Shown: in pieces, positions 61,601 through 63,249 of the stretch | Position numbering within the stretch: the first letter of the stretch is position 1 | Layout: every line of letters begins with the position of its first letter | DNA from: Chara braunii | Lineage: Eukaryota > Streptophyta > Charophyceae > Charales > Characeae | NCBI GenBank assembly: GCA_003427395.1 | Contig: BFEA01000252.1 | Span: 619,184-683,183, forward strand | Length of the DNA: 64,000 nt | Direction: 5' to 3' | The notes under the pieces: generated by a model | Told to the model about the DNA's origin: nothing | The model's input: the letters and a program-made list of their open reading frames with translations, nothing else | The model's database searches: none | Made by a program: the position numbers and the translations under genes

Positions 61601-63249
61601 GGAATAAAGGTAACGGAAAGTGAAAAATAAAATAAACCATACAAATGTGCAACGCCTATGCAGGTAGCAAAAAACGGATTGAGGTGAAAATGCGACCTTT
61701 TACAAAGGAATGAGATGGCGTCCTTTGATTCACAAGTGTGTCCTCGCGTCTTTGCCAGAAGCTGCAATGTTGCTCGTGGTATGCGATTCTTTCGTTCTTC
61801 TTGCGGTGATGGTACGATTCTGTTTTGGAATGCAGAGACAATAGATATACGTGATGAAATGATGGACGAACGTGCATAGGCTGTGTTTTGTCTGGATGTG
61901 CTGGCTCGTCCGTACGCAAACAGCAATCATCCATGGGACCGAGGAGCTTGGAGCTGAAATCACATACAGAAGAGTGGGACGTGATTGACAATATGTTCTG
62001 CAAGTTGGACGTGGTGGATGTCTTTGAAGGACCAGTAATGTTGATGGCCTTGCAAAATATGGGACAACATTGTCTGGAAGTTGGAAGCTGCCTTGAAAGC
62101 CCCAGTTCGCGGCCCAGCCTTTGGAAAAAAACCCAGCGGTTAACAAGGAGCTGTGTGAAGGCTCCGAGTGCCCGTTGGGAAAAGGTTGGCAGCACCAGGC
62201 ACATCGTGCACGGTTCCGATTTCTTAGGGACTGGCTGAGAAGCGCAGCTGCAGAACAACTGGTGGCTTGAAGCACCAGTGCAAACCCATGGCTGTTACAT
62301 GGCCTATCTAATTTTGACTTGATTGTAGAGGTTCATGCAGTGCCTCTTAAAAACCATCAGGCCCAGAAGACCCACCCCCATGGATACTGGTTGCTTAACC
62401 TTTAGTGCCCCACAGGACCATTTTTTGGAAGTTCAGCAATATGCATCTCAATGGGCGAAGAATTTCTGAGTCCGTTCTTGTTTGTGATGTTGAAAGTGGA
62501 TAGGGGATGCACAATTGGTGGTTGCACCTCTTCCCCTTACATGTTTTCTCTATTTTCCCTGTTCCTTGTTTTCATGGTTCATGCTCTCTTCTTGCAGTGA
62601 TGGTATGATTTTGGTTTGGGATGTAGAGACAAGCAATACACCTGAAGGAAAGCGTGAGAGTGAGCCTGCATCCCCTAGGCAATTCAAATGCCCCTTGTCA
62701 AAGGTACGTGGTCACCAGTGGCCATTCTTTGCCGGAAATTGTTGCAGTTGTACCTTCTGGTCATGTAAGAAGCCCTGTGTCACGTTGACATTCCGATCTC
62801 AAATTATTGTTTCTACTTCCAGCCGATGTCATACTGTGACAGTGGTTGTTGAAAGTCGCAGCTCTTGTAGACTACAATCGTTGAATGTCCCCTTGTATAT
62901 TGATTGCTACTGTGGTGTTTGCATGAATTCTGTACGTCCTTTTTCCAATGTAGAAGAATGTTGCAGTTTTATGAACTGGTCATGAGGTGGCCATGGAAGA
63001 GAGACAAGTCACCCTGGGTGCCAGCTTGATGGATCATTTATGCAGAGGTCAGGTCTTGTCTGGTCTTCGTGTGAGGTAACGACTGTTTGATGTTTGTATT
63101 CTGCTTCTCTGGTGGATCCCCCCTCCTCATCCCTTGTGTAACAGGATTTGACGGCTCATCAGGAACATAGAGTGATGCAGGAGGCGCTTCGCAAGTTTGT
63201 GAGGTTTCGCACAGTTAGCAGTGATAAATCGACAACAGGTTGTGACCAG
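15488..63249 (+). CDS. Fused Dug3-Dug2-like protein: class II amidotransferase, WD40 propeller, M20 peptidase start (3' end outside window)
   Basis: The eight joined exons encode 983 codons without a stop. Residues 1-301 form a class II (Ntn) glutamine amidotransferase: Met1-Cys2-Arg3 with Cys2 as expected nucleophile, [10 protein letters not shown] at 43-52, HVRAA at 94-98 and WMHNGTV at 119-125. This is the Dug3/EgtC/YafJ family. Residues 350-945 give seven WD40 blades, with a Gly/Ser-rich linker (about 452-765) inside blade 3. Residues 949-983 ([17 protein letters not shown]) match the entry to the M20-type domain of Dug2. In yeast, separate Dug2 and Dug3 proteins together cleave the gamma-glutamyl bond of glutathione in the cytosol; that this protein does so is inferred. 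The start at 15488 is chosen over an in-frame upstream ATG (15437) because Cys must follow Met. All junctions are GT-AG with matching phases. Confidence 0.88.
15818..18178 (+). other. Intron 1 (2,361 bp)
   Basis: It opens with gtgcgt and closes with gccaccag after a long CT-rich tract (about 18090-18128). It contains a 20-bp tandem repeat (aacttttttgggcatcag, at about 16219-16256), a MITE at 17440-17620, and AT-rich ladders of the word gattaat. No separate gene was seen. Confidence 0.85.
17440..17620. mobile_element. MITE with nested hairpin, in intron 1
   Basis: The left end attactcctttgggggattc and the right end, which closes in ggggggtaat, are imperfect inverted repeats of about 38 bp that share the core actttgacgttc. 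Inside is a second inverted repeat built on gaaccgaaatcgtcag and its complement. The element is about 181 bp, has no coding capacity, and lies in an AT-rich region. Confidence 0.7.
18179..20224 (+). CDS. Exon 2: rest of the amidotransferase, first WD40 blades and linker
   Basis: This exon encodes residues 111-792 in one uninterrupted frame. It opens [18 protein letters not shown], completing the amidotransferase oxyanion motif, which ends near VVPIN (residue 301). It then continues through blade 1 ([25 protein letters not shown]), blade 2 ([25 protein letters not shown]) and the start of blade 3 ([13 protein letters not shown]). A low-complexity linker follows, with a (GGT)n-encoded Gly run at 20037-20066. 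It ends with [13 protein letters not shown] and GAGDSFVK. Because amidotransferase and propeller share this exon, their fusion does not depend on splice prediction. Donor aag|gtgcgt, phase 0. Confidence 0.92.
20392..20452 (+). repeat. 60-bp dispersed repeat, copy A
   Basis: The stretch from gtatcatcattaaactgacc to gttcatctga recurs in inverted orientation at 25345-25401, about 90 percent identical by eye. The family is unknown. Confidence 0.65.
20738..20786. repeat. (ATT)n microsatellite
   Basis: A run of TTA/ATT triplets, nearly pure, in intron 2. It is flanked by duplicated words (aatgacgaatgactttt at about 20719 and 20787). Confidence 0.8.
20855..20912 (+). pseudogene. U6 snRNA pseudogene fragment (a)
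   Basis: The sequence tttgtgacatccgcccttgg, followed by aacggtacagagaagatcag and a damaged continuation, matches U6 from the 5' stem-loop through the ACAGAGA box. Several substitutions (for example taagc-type changes in the catalytic AGC region) show that it is decayed. Confidence 0.75.
21026..21081 (+). pseudogene. U6 snRNA pseudogene fragment (b)
   Basis: The fragment starts gtccttcgtgacatccgttc and runs to gatacagagaagataagcat, where it joins directly to the 5' end of fragment (c). It covers roughly the first 50 nt of U6. Confidence 0.8.
21082..21154 (+). pseudogene. U6 snRNA pseudogene (c), longest copy, truncated 3'
   Basis: The copy begins gtccttcgggacatccgtta and includes the exact U6 core gatacagagaagattagcat, then ggcccctgcgcaaggatgac. 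It stops after gacacg, where U6 should continue for about 30 more nt to its terminal U run. An A-rich tract (21155-21180) follows instead. The catalytic ACAGAGA and AGC motifs are intact, but 3' loss and the absence of visible promoter elements argue for a processed pseudogene. Confidence 0.9.
21179..21226 (+). pseudogene. U6 snRNA pseudogene fragment (d)
   Basis: After the A-rich tract the sequence resumes at the U6 middle, gaagataagcatggcctctg, then through caaggatgacacgcataatg. It covers the part of U6 3' of the ACAGAGA box, including sequence missing from copy (c). Confidence 0.8.
21335..21499. mobile_element. Tourist-like MITE, copy 1
   Basis: The element starts GGGCATCGCCACACCACTGT and ends with the complementary ACAGTGGTGTGGCGAGTTCC, flanked by TTA on both sides (21332-21334 and 21500-21502). 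A 3-bp TTA duplication and GGG-type ends are those of PIF/Harbinger-derived Tourist MITEs. The inside has a second dyad built on atgcatctt. Homologous to 26141-26308. Confidence 0.85.
21503..22245. other. Intron sequence without recognised features
   Basis: Short direct repeats are present (ctgtttgtagattgtat at 21638 and 21659; aggtaagatttccct at about 21880 and 21965). I see no gene or structured RNA. Confidence 0.5.
22246..22348. mobile_element. Short MITE with TA flanks (Stowaway-like)
   Basis: The left end CCGTCTTCCCCCGAACGTAA and the right end are inverted repeats of about 28 bp (right end closing in gggggaagacgg). Both are flanked by TA (22244-22245, 22349-22350), which would be the Tc1/mariner-type target duplication. 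The length is 103 bp. The end sequence is not the usual Stowaway CTCCCTCC. Confidence 0.7.
22349..22450. repeat. Short tandem duplications beside the 22.2-kb MITE
   Basis: The word ggtagtaacttagttttgcc occurs twice in succession (about 22347 and 22377). It is followed by tandem copies of aaaacttagttt (22425-22450). Confidence 0.7.
22570..22672. repeat. 33-bp tandem repeat, three copies
   Basis: The unit ggccttccttctttgtcatg plus ctgcatggtgcac is repeated three times with few changes. The period is a multiple of three and leaves long open frames on both strands, which are not genes. Confidence 0.85.
22673..24420. other. Intron sequence without recognised gene
   Basis: The base composition is even, with scattered short frames. 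Words from the 22.5-kb repeat recur once (about 22715-22740). I recognise no domain or RNA. Confidence 0.5.
24426..24607. repeat. 45-bp tandem repeat, four copies
   Basis: The unit ttaaaccatttatggtctct plus ctagagcatccc and gatgacgtgaa recurs with a period of 45 bp and increasing divergence. It lies just left of the antisense U6 fragment. Confidence 0.85.
24688..24757 (-). pseudogene. U6 snRNA fragment, antisense (part of U2-U6 chimera)
   Basis: The + strand reads catccttgctcaggggccat then gctaatcttatctgtattgt. This is the reverse complement of U6 from the ACAGAGA box to near the 3' stem. The 5' stem-loop of U6 is absent. On the minus strand it lies downstream of a U2 fragment, separated by an AT-rich linker (24758-24793). 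Confidence 0.85.
24794..24881 (-). pseudogene. U2 snRNA 5' fragment, antisense (part of U2-U6 chimera)
   Basis: On the minus strand the sequence starts ATACCTTTCTCGGCCTTTTG, the plant-type U2 5' end, and continues through GGCTAAGATCAAGTGTAGTG (the branch-site recognition loop region lies in it) to about nt 88. There are substitutions and no Sm site or 3' half. It is a truncated retropseudogene. Confidence 0.9.
25345..25401 (-). repeat. 60-bp dispersed repeat, copy B
   Basis: Inverted copy of 20392-20452; it starts cagatgaataaaaaaactcc on the + strand. Both copies are inside intron 2, so they could pair in the pre-mRNA over about 5 kb. Confidence 0.65.
26141..26308. mobile_element. Tourist-like MITE, copy 2
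   Basis: It starts GGGGCTCGCCCCACCACTGT and ends ACAGTGGTGTGGGGAGGCCC, flanked by TTA on both sides (26138-26140, 26309-26311). It shares end and internal sequence (tgcatctt dyads) with 21335-21499, so the two are one family. Confidence 0.85.
26682..26921. mobile_element. TTAA-flanked MITE, copy 1
   Basis: The element starts ACCACCAGTACC and ends GTATTGGTGGT. TTAA lies immediately outside both ends (26678-26681 and 26922-26925). A TTAA target duplication is characteristic of piggyBac-type transposition, though the end sequence is not the usual piggyBac CCC. The length is 240 bp with no coding capacity. The right half is clearly homologous to copy 2. Confidence 0.75.
27598..27846. repeat. 44-bp direct repeat bracketing a MITE
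   Basis: The segment taagccaaggatccagaacc through cccaattc ends at 27642 immediately before TTAA. It reappears at 27801-27844, immediately after the second TTAA, with only two or three changes. The MITE of 27647-27796 therefore sits exactly between two copies. Confidence 0.85.
27647..27796. mobile_element. TTAA-flanked MITE, copy 2
   Basis: It starts ACCACCAGTACTTCC, ends GCCAATAGTGGTGGT, and has TTAA on both sides (27643-27646, 27797-27800). It is 150 bp and shares the segment ending gcggccgatagctggg with copy 1. Confidence 0.75.
27849..29644 (-). pseudogene. LINE C-terminal region with zf-RVT-like tail
   Basis: The frame 28220-27849 ends in a region typical of the C-terminus of plant LINE ORF2, with [20 protein letters not shown]. 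The frame 29601-28849 lies upstream. It contains a duplicated segment: sequence around ctgtagggcttggtatctg at about 29217 recurs at about 29432. It also has short tandem copies of gaaaggggttcgggttt at 29276-29325. The (CA)n run at 28741-28922 breaks the frame. Confidence 0.6.
28741..28922. repeat. (CA)n microsatellite inside the LINE
   Basis: A long CA/AC run interrupted by short non-repeat words (about 28800-28855), followed by a pure stretch of more than 25 units. On the minus strand it produces artefactual Cys-Val frames. Confidence 0.9.
29950..30808 (-). pseudogene. LINE reverse transcriptase (broken)
   Basis: The frame 30808-30458 contains [10 protein letters not shown], then [19 protein letters not shown] and [15 protein letters not shown], all diagnostic of LINE RT. 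The frame 30402-30139 begins [13 protein letters not shown] (the EKAYDRV/FDRV motif with catalytic Asp) and includes [11 protein letters not shown]. The catalytic box follows at about 30140 as LADD instead of the usual Y/F-ADD. The frame change near 30430 and later stops inactivate it. Confidence 0.9.
30809..31861 (-). pseudogene. LINE segment between endonuclease and RT
   Basis: No long frame remains, but the position between the endonuclease and RT frames on the same strand shows that it is decayed ORF2 sequence. Confidence 0.5.
31862..32149 (-). pseudogene. LINE AP-type endonuclease, N-terminal part
   Basis: The frame of 95 codons begins [16 protein letters not shown] and contains [14 protein letters not shown], the N-terminal asparagine motif and catalytic Glu of the exonuclease-endonuclease-phosphatase fold, then [10 protein letters not shown]. 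It stops before the later catalytic His. Confidence 0.85.
32688..34180 (-). pseudogene. LINE ORF1-like protein
   Basis: The frame 33849-32740 has 369 codons. An earlier segment continues to about 34180 after an in-frame stop near 33925. It includes a conserved-looking N-terminal region ([20 protein letters not shown]), a cysteine cluster [10 protein letters not shown] and a Gln/Arg-rich, glycine-rich C-terminus suited to RNA binding. Assignment as ORF1 rests on its place just upstream of the endonuclease and same orientation. I do not recognise the exact family. Confidence 0.55.
34181..34960. other. Intron sequence without recognised gene
   Basis: Short frames only. The right part (about 34860-34930) may belong to the outer arm of the foldback that follows. 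Confidence 0.45.
34970..35460. repeat. Large nested foldback with two hairpin units
   Basis: Outer arms: aggatcccacctctcacggc at about 34997 and its reverse complement at about 35405-35427. Inner units: 35046-35128 and 35251-35362 are each hairpins whose arms carry ctggacgtgattgcggtcag and its complement. The two hairpins are related in sequence. The whole could fold as one long stem or as two short ones. It may be a compound MITE. Confidence 0.75.
35703..36387. mobile_element. TTAA-flanked element, copy 3 (685 bp), abutting another right end
   Basis: The left end ACCACTACTAC and the right end GCACTGGTGGT are near complements, each bordered by TTAA (35699-35702, 36388-36391). The left TTAA is shared with a further right end, CATGTACTGGTGGT (ending 35698), of a neighbouring copy whose left end I did not find. 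The inside is not coding; it holds A-rich runs. Confidence 0.55.
36388..38042. other. Intron sequence; imperfect tandem repeats at 36.7-37.0 kb
   Basis: Between about 36705 and 37020 the words ctcacaaaggaccagaatca and catggaggcaaatgtcc recur three or four times at irregular spacing. I recognise no gene in the rest. Confidence 0.5.
38043..38771. mobile_element. hAT-like non-autonomous element
   Basis: The left end CAGAGGTGAGCAAGG and right end TTTTCACCTCTG are inverted repeats of the CAGNGGTG kind typical of hAT elements. The outer 8 bp (atttgggg and gtgtgggg) agree at 6 of 8 positions, compatible with an old hAT target duplication. The inside has GGGTGG-rich and CCACCC-rich parts that are partly complementary, and no transposase. 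Confidence 0.6.
38772..39501. other. Intron sequence left of the gap
   Basis: No recognised gene or repeat. A partial duplication of tatgtctcrtcctcct-type words is at about 38940-39070. Confidence 0.45.
39502..39876. other. Assembly gap (375 N)
   Basis: Run of N. The 8-bp word gcaacgaa stands immediately on both sides, and a (GA)n run begins at 39921. Microsatellite or an overlap may have broken the assembly. No exon appears to be missing, since the phases of exons 2 and 3 match. Confidence 1.
39921..39971. repeat. (GA)n microsatellite
   Basis: About 25 uninterrupted GA units, 45 bp to the right of the gap. Confidence 0.95.
39972..41937. other. Intron sequence without recognised gene
   Basis: A purine tract of G and A (41157-41228) with a run of more than ten G is the main feature. 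No frame with a known domain was found. Confidence 0.45.
41938..42172. repeat. Degenerate minisatellite (unit about 40 bp)
   Basis: The words gtgcactttagtctatggat and gtaggtatgcattaag recur five or six times with variable spacing. It is coding-like only by chance. Confidence 0.75.
42173..43044. other. Intron sequence; right end of a TTAA-type element at about 43033
   Basis: The sequence gtagtggtggtttaaag at about 43020-43036 is the right end of the TTAA MITE family. The matching left end was not found. No gene is recognised. Confidence 0.4.
43045..43280 (-). mobile_element. SINE-like dispersed repeat, copy 1
   Basis: It shares ggctccttatccattctggg, ggcaagtcgga and the attgattgcttccg region with 59575-59806 and 63262-63475. 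Divergence is high and I cannot see the target duplication. Orientation is set by comparison with the 59.6-kb copy. Confidence 0.5.
43480..44137 (-). pseudogene. LINE 3' fragment (zf-RVT region), second family
   Basis: The frame 44137-43661 reads [20 protein letters not shown], then [17 protein letters not shown], the cysteine/histidine pattern of the zf-RVT domain at the end of plant LINE ORF2, followed by [20 protein letters not shown]. It is not closely similar to the 28-kb LINE tail. It is 5'-truncated, as is usual for LINE copies. Confidence 0.7.
44031..44542. repeat. 258-bp tandem duplication
   Basis: The segment starting cagagatctgagatgtgggg at 44031 is repeated from 44289 with about 97 percent identity by eye and one 3-bp deletion. 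It takes in the end of the LINE fragment and finishes 125 bp before exon 3. Confidence 0.9.
44667..44778 (+). CDS. Exon 3: WD40 blade 4 end and blade 5 start
   Basis: Residues 793-830 begin [20 protein letters not shown], the W-D and G-H positions of a WD repeat, and run to GNWRLLSG. The acceptor tcacag and the donor g|gtgagt are strong. The phase is 0 in, 1 out. It is isolated by 24.4 kb upstream and 14.2 kb downstream, so automated annotation may miss it. Confidence 0.9.
44947..45126 (+). repeat. Left LTR, element 2
   Basis: 180 bp, beginning tggttcattg and ending ttgca. Paired with 47888-48058. No clear 5-bp target duplication is visible outside the pair. Confidence 0.7.
45130..45140 (+). 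promoter_or_regulatory. Primer-binding site, element 2
   Basis: TGGTATCAGAG, complementary to the initiator Met tRNA 3' end, lies three bases after the LTR. Confidence 0.8.
46486..47235 (+). pseudogene. Gag N-terminal remnant, element 2
   Basis: The frame 46486-46803 is Gln-rich, then has a charged coil ([29 protein letters not shown]). After a stop the text continues [13 protein letters not shown] and [15 protein letters not shown], then a Pro/Val-rich tail to 47235. It resembles the coiled N-terminus of plant-type Ty3 gag but lacks capsid and zinc knuckle. Confidence 0.6.
46719..47566. repeat. Long inverted repeat of gag sequence (arms about 350 bp)
   Basis: 46719-47070 reappears as reverse complement at 47214-47566, with a loop of about 143 bp. 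The same peptide phrases ([35 protein letters not shown]) can be read on the + strand in the left arm and on the - strand in the right arm. Both arms have accumulated differences, so the arrangement is not recent. Confidence 0.9.
47567..47887. other. Element 2 sequence beyond the inverted repeat
   Basis: It includes a minus-strand frame (47819-47541) of Arg/Pro-rich composition and a purine-rich tract (agatagggaatcaaca) just before the right LTR, suitable as polypurine tract. Confidence 0.45.
47888..48058 (+). repeat. Right LTR, element 2
   Basis: 171 bp; matches 44947-45126 apart from a few small deletions. Confidence 0.7.
48275..48470. repeat. 39-bp tandem repeat, five copies
   Basis: The unit ggactcatcaccaagtgggg plus cctccttttacttgggtcg repeats five times between the two LTR elements. 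39 is a multiple of three, so a 13-residue repeat ([13 protein letters not shown]) is open on the + strand. I do not consider it a gene. Confidence 0.9.
48527..49425 (+). repeat. Left LTR, element 3
   Basis: About 899 bp. It starts near aacggttttgacctttttg and ends gtctgattgca. A (GT)n run is at 49151-49169. The right LTR matches over most of its length, with one larger indel near 57545-57640. Confidence 0.85.
49427..49438 (+). promoter_or_regulatory. Primer-binding site, element 3
   Basis: TGGTATCGGAGC, one mismatch to the initiator Met tRNA complement, lies one base after the left LTR. Confidence 0.85.
49578..49653. repeat. (GA)n microsatellite in the element 3 leader
   Basis: About 37 GA units in the untranslated leader between primer site and gag. 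Confidence 0.95.
49880..50035. repeat. Short GTTGACC repeats in the element 3 leader
   Basis: The word gttga(cc/tc)(g/a)ag recurs about a dozen times at spacings of 10-15 bp. The array is degenerate and AT-balanced. Confidence 0.7.
50753..51565 (+). pseudogene. Gag N-terminal coiled coil, element 3
   Basis: The frames 50753-51247 and 51226-51565 (with a stop at 51461) encode a hydrophobic start ([18 protein letters not shown]) and then long Glu/Lys-rich helix sequence with heptad-like spacing, for example [20 protein letters not shown], the last seven residues of which are repeated. A membrane-like N-terminus followed by a coiled coil is unusual for gag, but the frame leads directly into the capsid region. 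Confidence 0.6.
51751..52785 (+). pseudogene. Gag capsid and degenerate zinc knuckle, element 3
   Basis: The frame from 51811 reads [20 protein letters not shown], then DEAASF and [20 protein letters not shown], which is the Ty3 capsid/retrotrans-gag pattern. Its frame ends at 52401. In the frame 52411-52782 the sequence [15 protein letters not shown] resembles CxxCxxxxHxxxxC with the last Cys replaced by Arg or Tyr. Stops break the frame in several places. Confidence 0.75.
52930..53250 (+). pseudogene. Aspartic protease, element 3 (truncated)
   Basis: At about 52980 the sequence encodes [20 protein letters not shown], the D-S-G active site. After a stop the frame 53094-53300 ends [18 protein letters not shown], where FDMVLGMDWL is the usual closing motif. 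The 3' end is cut by inserted sequence. Confidence 0.75.
53290..54360. other. About 1 kb of non-coding sequence inside pol of element 3
   Basis: The protease frame is lost at about 53290 and RT-linked sequence resumes only near 54400. The stretch between lacks pol similarity. It is rich in TG/TTG words at its start and contains repeated gccatagc words, like LTRs and leaders of the neighbouring elements. It could be a solo LTR of another family. Its exact ends were not found. Confidence 0.45.
54400..55990 (+). pseudogene. Reverse transcriptase and RNase H, element 3 (broken)
   Basis: The series of frames includes [20 protein letters not shown], the RT core [31 protein letters not shown], the catalytic [14 protein letters not shown] at about 55145-55186, [20 protein letters not shown] and [14 protein letters not shown]. 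RNase H follows with a start like [19 protein letters not shown] (DASxxGxG with the first Asp replaced by Gly), [30 protein letters not shown] and [15 protein letters not shown]. Stops and frameshifts at 55010, 55190, 55530 and elsewhere inactivate it. Confidence 0.9.
56000..57360 (+). pseudogene. Integrase with chromodomain-like tail, element 3 (broken)
   Basis: The zinc-binding part reads [20 protein letters not shown] and CKVCQRNK. The core has [20 protein letters not shown] and the second Asp in [19 protein letters not shown]. The position of the catalytic Glu follows an in-frame stop (56582). The C-terminal part has [18 protein letters not shown] and [14 protein letters not shown]. The frame 56967-57335 then reads [18 protein letters not shown] and [11 protein letters not shown], resembling the beta strands of a chromodomain. 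A 24-bp tandem duplication lies at about 57261-57310. Confidence 0.85.
57405..58350 (+). repeat. Right LTR, element 3
   Basis: About 946 bp. It begins aacggttttcacctttttg after the purine-rich tract ggccggcgggagtg and ends tctgattgca. It differs from the left copy by scattered substitutions and several indels, so the insertion is old. Confidence 0.85.
58979..59077 (+). CDS. Exon 4: WD40 blade 5 end and blade 6 start
   Basis: Residues 830-863: [20 protein letters not shown], then [12 protein letters not shown]. The acceptor is ttgggcag and the donor g|gtaagc; phase 1 in and out. The [10 protein letters not shown] text is a textbook WD40 d strand and shows the register clearly. Confidence 0.95.
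59078..60075 (+). other. Intron 4 (998 bp)
   Basis: Contains a SINE-like insertion (59575-59806). It also has a local duplication: the words tttccagaaggtatttggg and ggaaatctactg at about 59378-59435 recur at about 59889-59942. Confidence 0.9.
59575..59806 (-). mobile_element. SINE-like element with 16-bp target duplication, copy 2
   Basis: The 232-bp insertion is flanked by gtgtgtcaagcttctt (59559-59574) and gtgtgccaagcttctt (59807-59822), a 16-bp duplication with one change. The + strand left end is T-rich, that is, an A-tail at the 3' end on the minus strand. Such a structure indicates LINE-mediated insertion. Related copies are at 43045-43280 and 63262-63475. I saw no coding capacity or clear Pol III boxes. 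Confidence 0.75.
60076..60121 (+). CDS. Exon 5: 46-nt micro-exon in WD40 blade 6
   Basis: Residues 864-877 read [14 protein letters not shown], the c and d strands of a WD repeat. The acceptor is attttcag and the donor atcag|gttcgt, which is weak. The phase is 1 in, 2 out. Reading phases of both neighbours demand it. Confidence 0.88.
60122..60689 (+). other. Intron 5 (568 bp)
   Basis: No feature beyond intron sequence. The acceptor is cacattcag. The weak donor could allow read-through, which would add codons ending in a stop at 60252-60254. Confidence 0.85.
60690..60794 (+). CDS. Exon 6: WD40 blade 7
   Basis: Residues 878-913: [20 protein letters not shown] then [14 protein letters not shown]. 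With the preceding exon it gives DHTI-R-MW, the normal WD40 strand ending. The donor is cg|gtaaag; phase 2 in and out. Confidence 0.9.
60795..62597 (+). other. Intron 6 (1,803 bp)
   Basis: Contains a decayed copy of exon 7 near 61790-61840, and G-rich purine sequence at about 61180-61480. No separate gene was seen. Confidence 0.85.
61785..61845 (+). pseudogene. Decayed or alternative duplicate of exon 7
   Basis: The sequence cttcttgcggtgatggtacg then attctgttttggaatgcaga matches the exon 7 acceptor and start (cttcttgcagtgatggtatg) at about 80 percent. The aligned acceptor AG is changed to GG. The translated phrase [12 protein letters not shown] parallels [11 protein letters not shown], and the frame meets a stop at 61877-61879. 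An alternative acceptor (tttgccag, ending 61758) would be in phase 2 and keep this copy in frame. Confidence 0.7.
62598..62703 (+). CDS. Exon 7: closing strand of the propeller and linker
   Basis: Residues 913-948: [20 protein letters not shown], then a charged Pro-rich link QFKCPLSK. With exon 6 it restores [12 protein letters not shown]. The acceptor is cttcttgcag and the donor aag|gtacgt; phase 2 in, 0 out. Confidence 0.93.
62704..63144 (+). other. Intron 7 (441 bp)
   Basis: From gtacgt to gtgtaacag. No other feature seen. Confidence 0.9.
63145..63249 (+). CDS. Exon 8: start of the M20-type peptidase domain
   Basis: Residues 949-983: [20 protein letters not shown] then [15 protein letters not shown]. 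The pattern ALRxFVxFxTVS is how M20 peptidases of the Dug2/CNDP type begin, just before the residues that contact metal. Phase 0 on both sides, donor cag|gtatgc. The catalytic metal ligands would lie in exons beyond the window. Confidence 0.85.
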
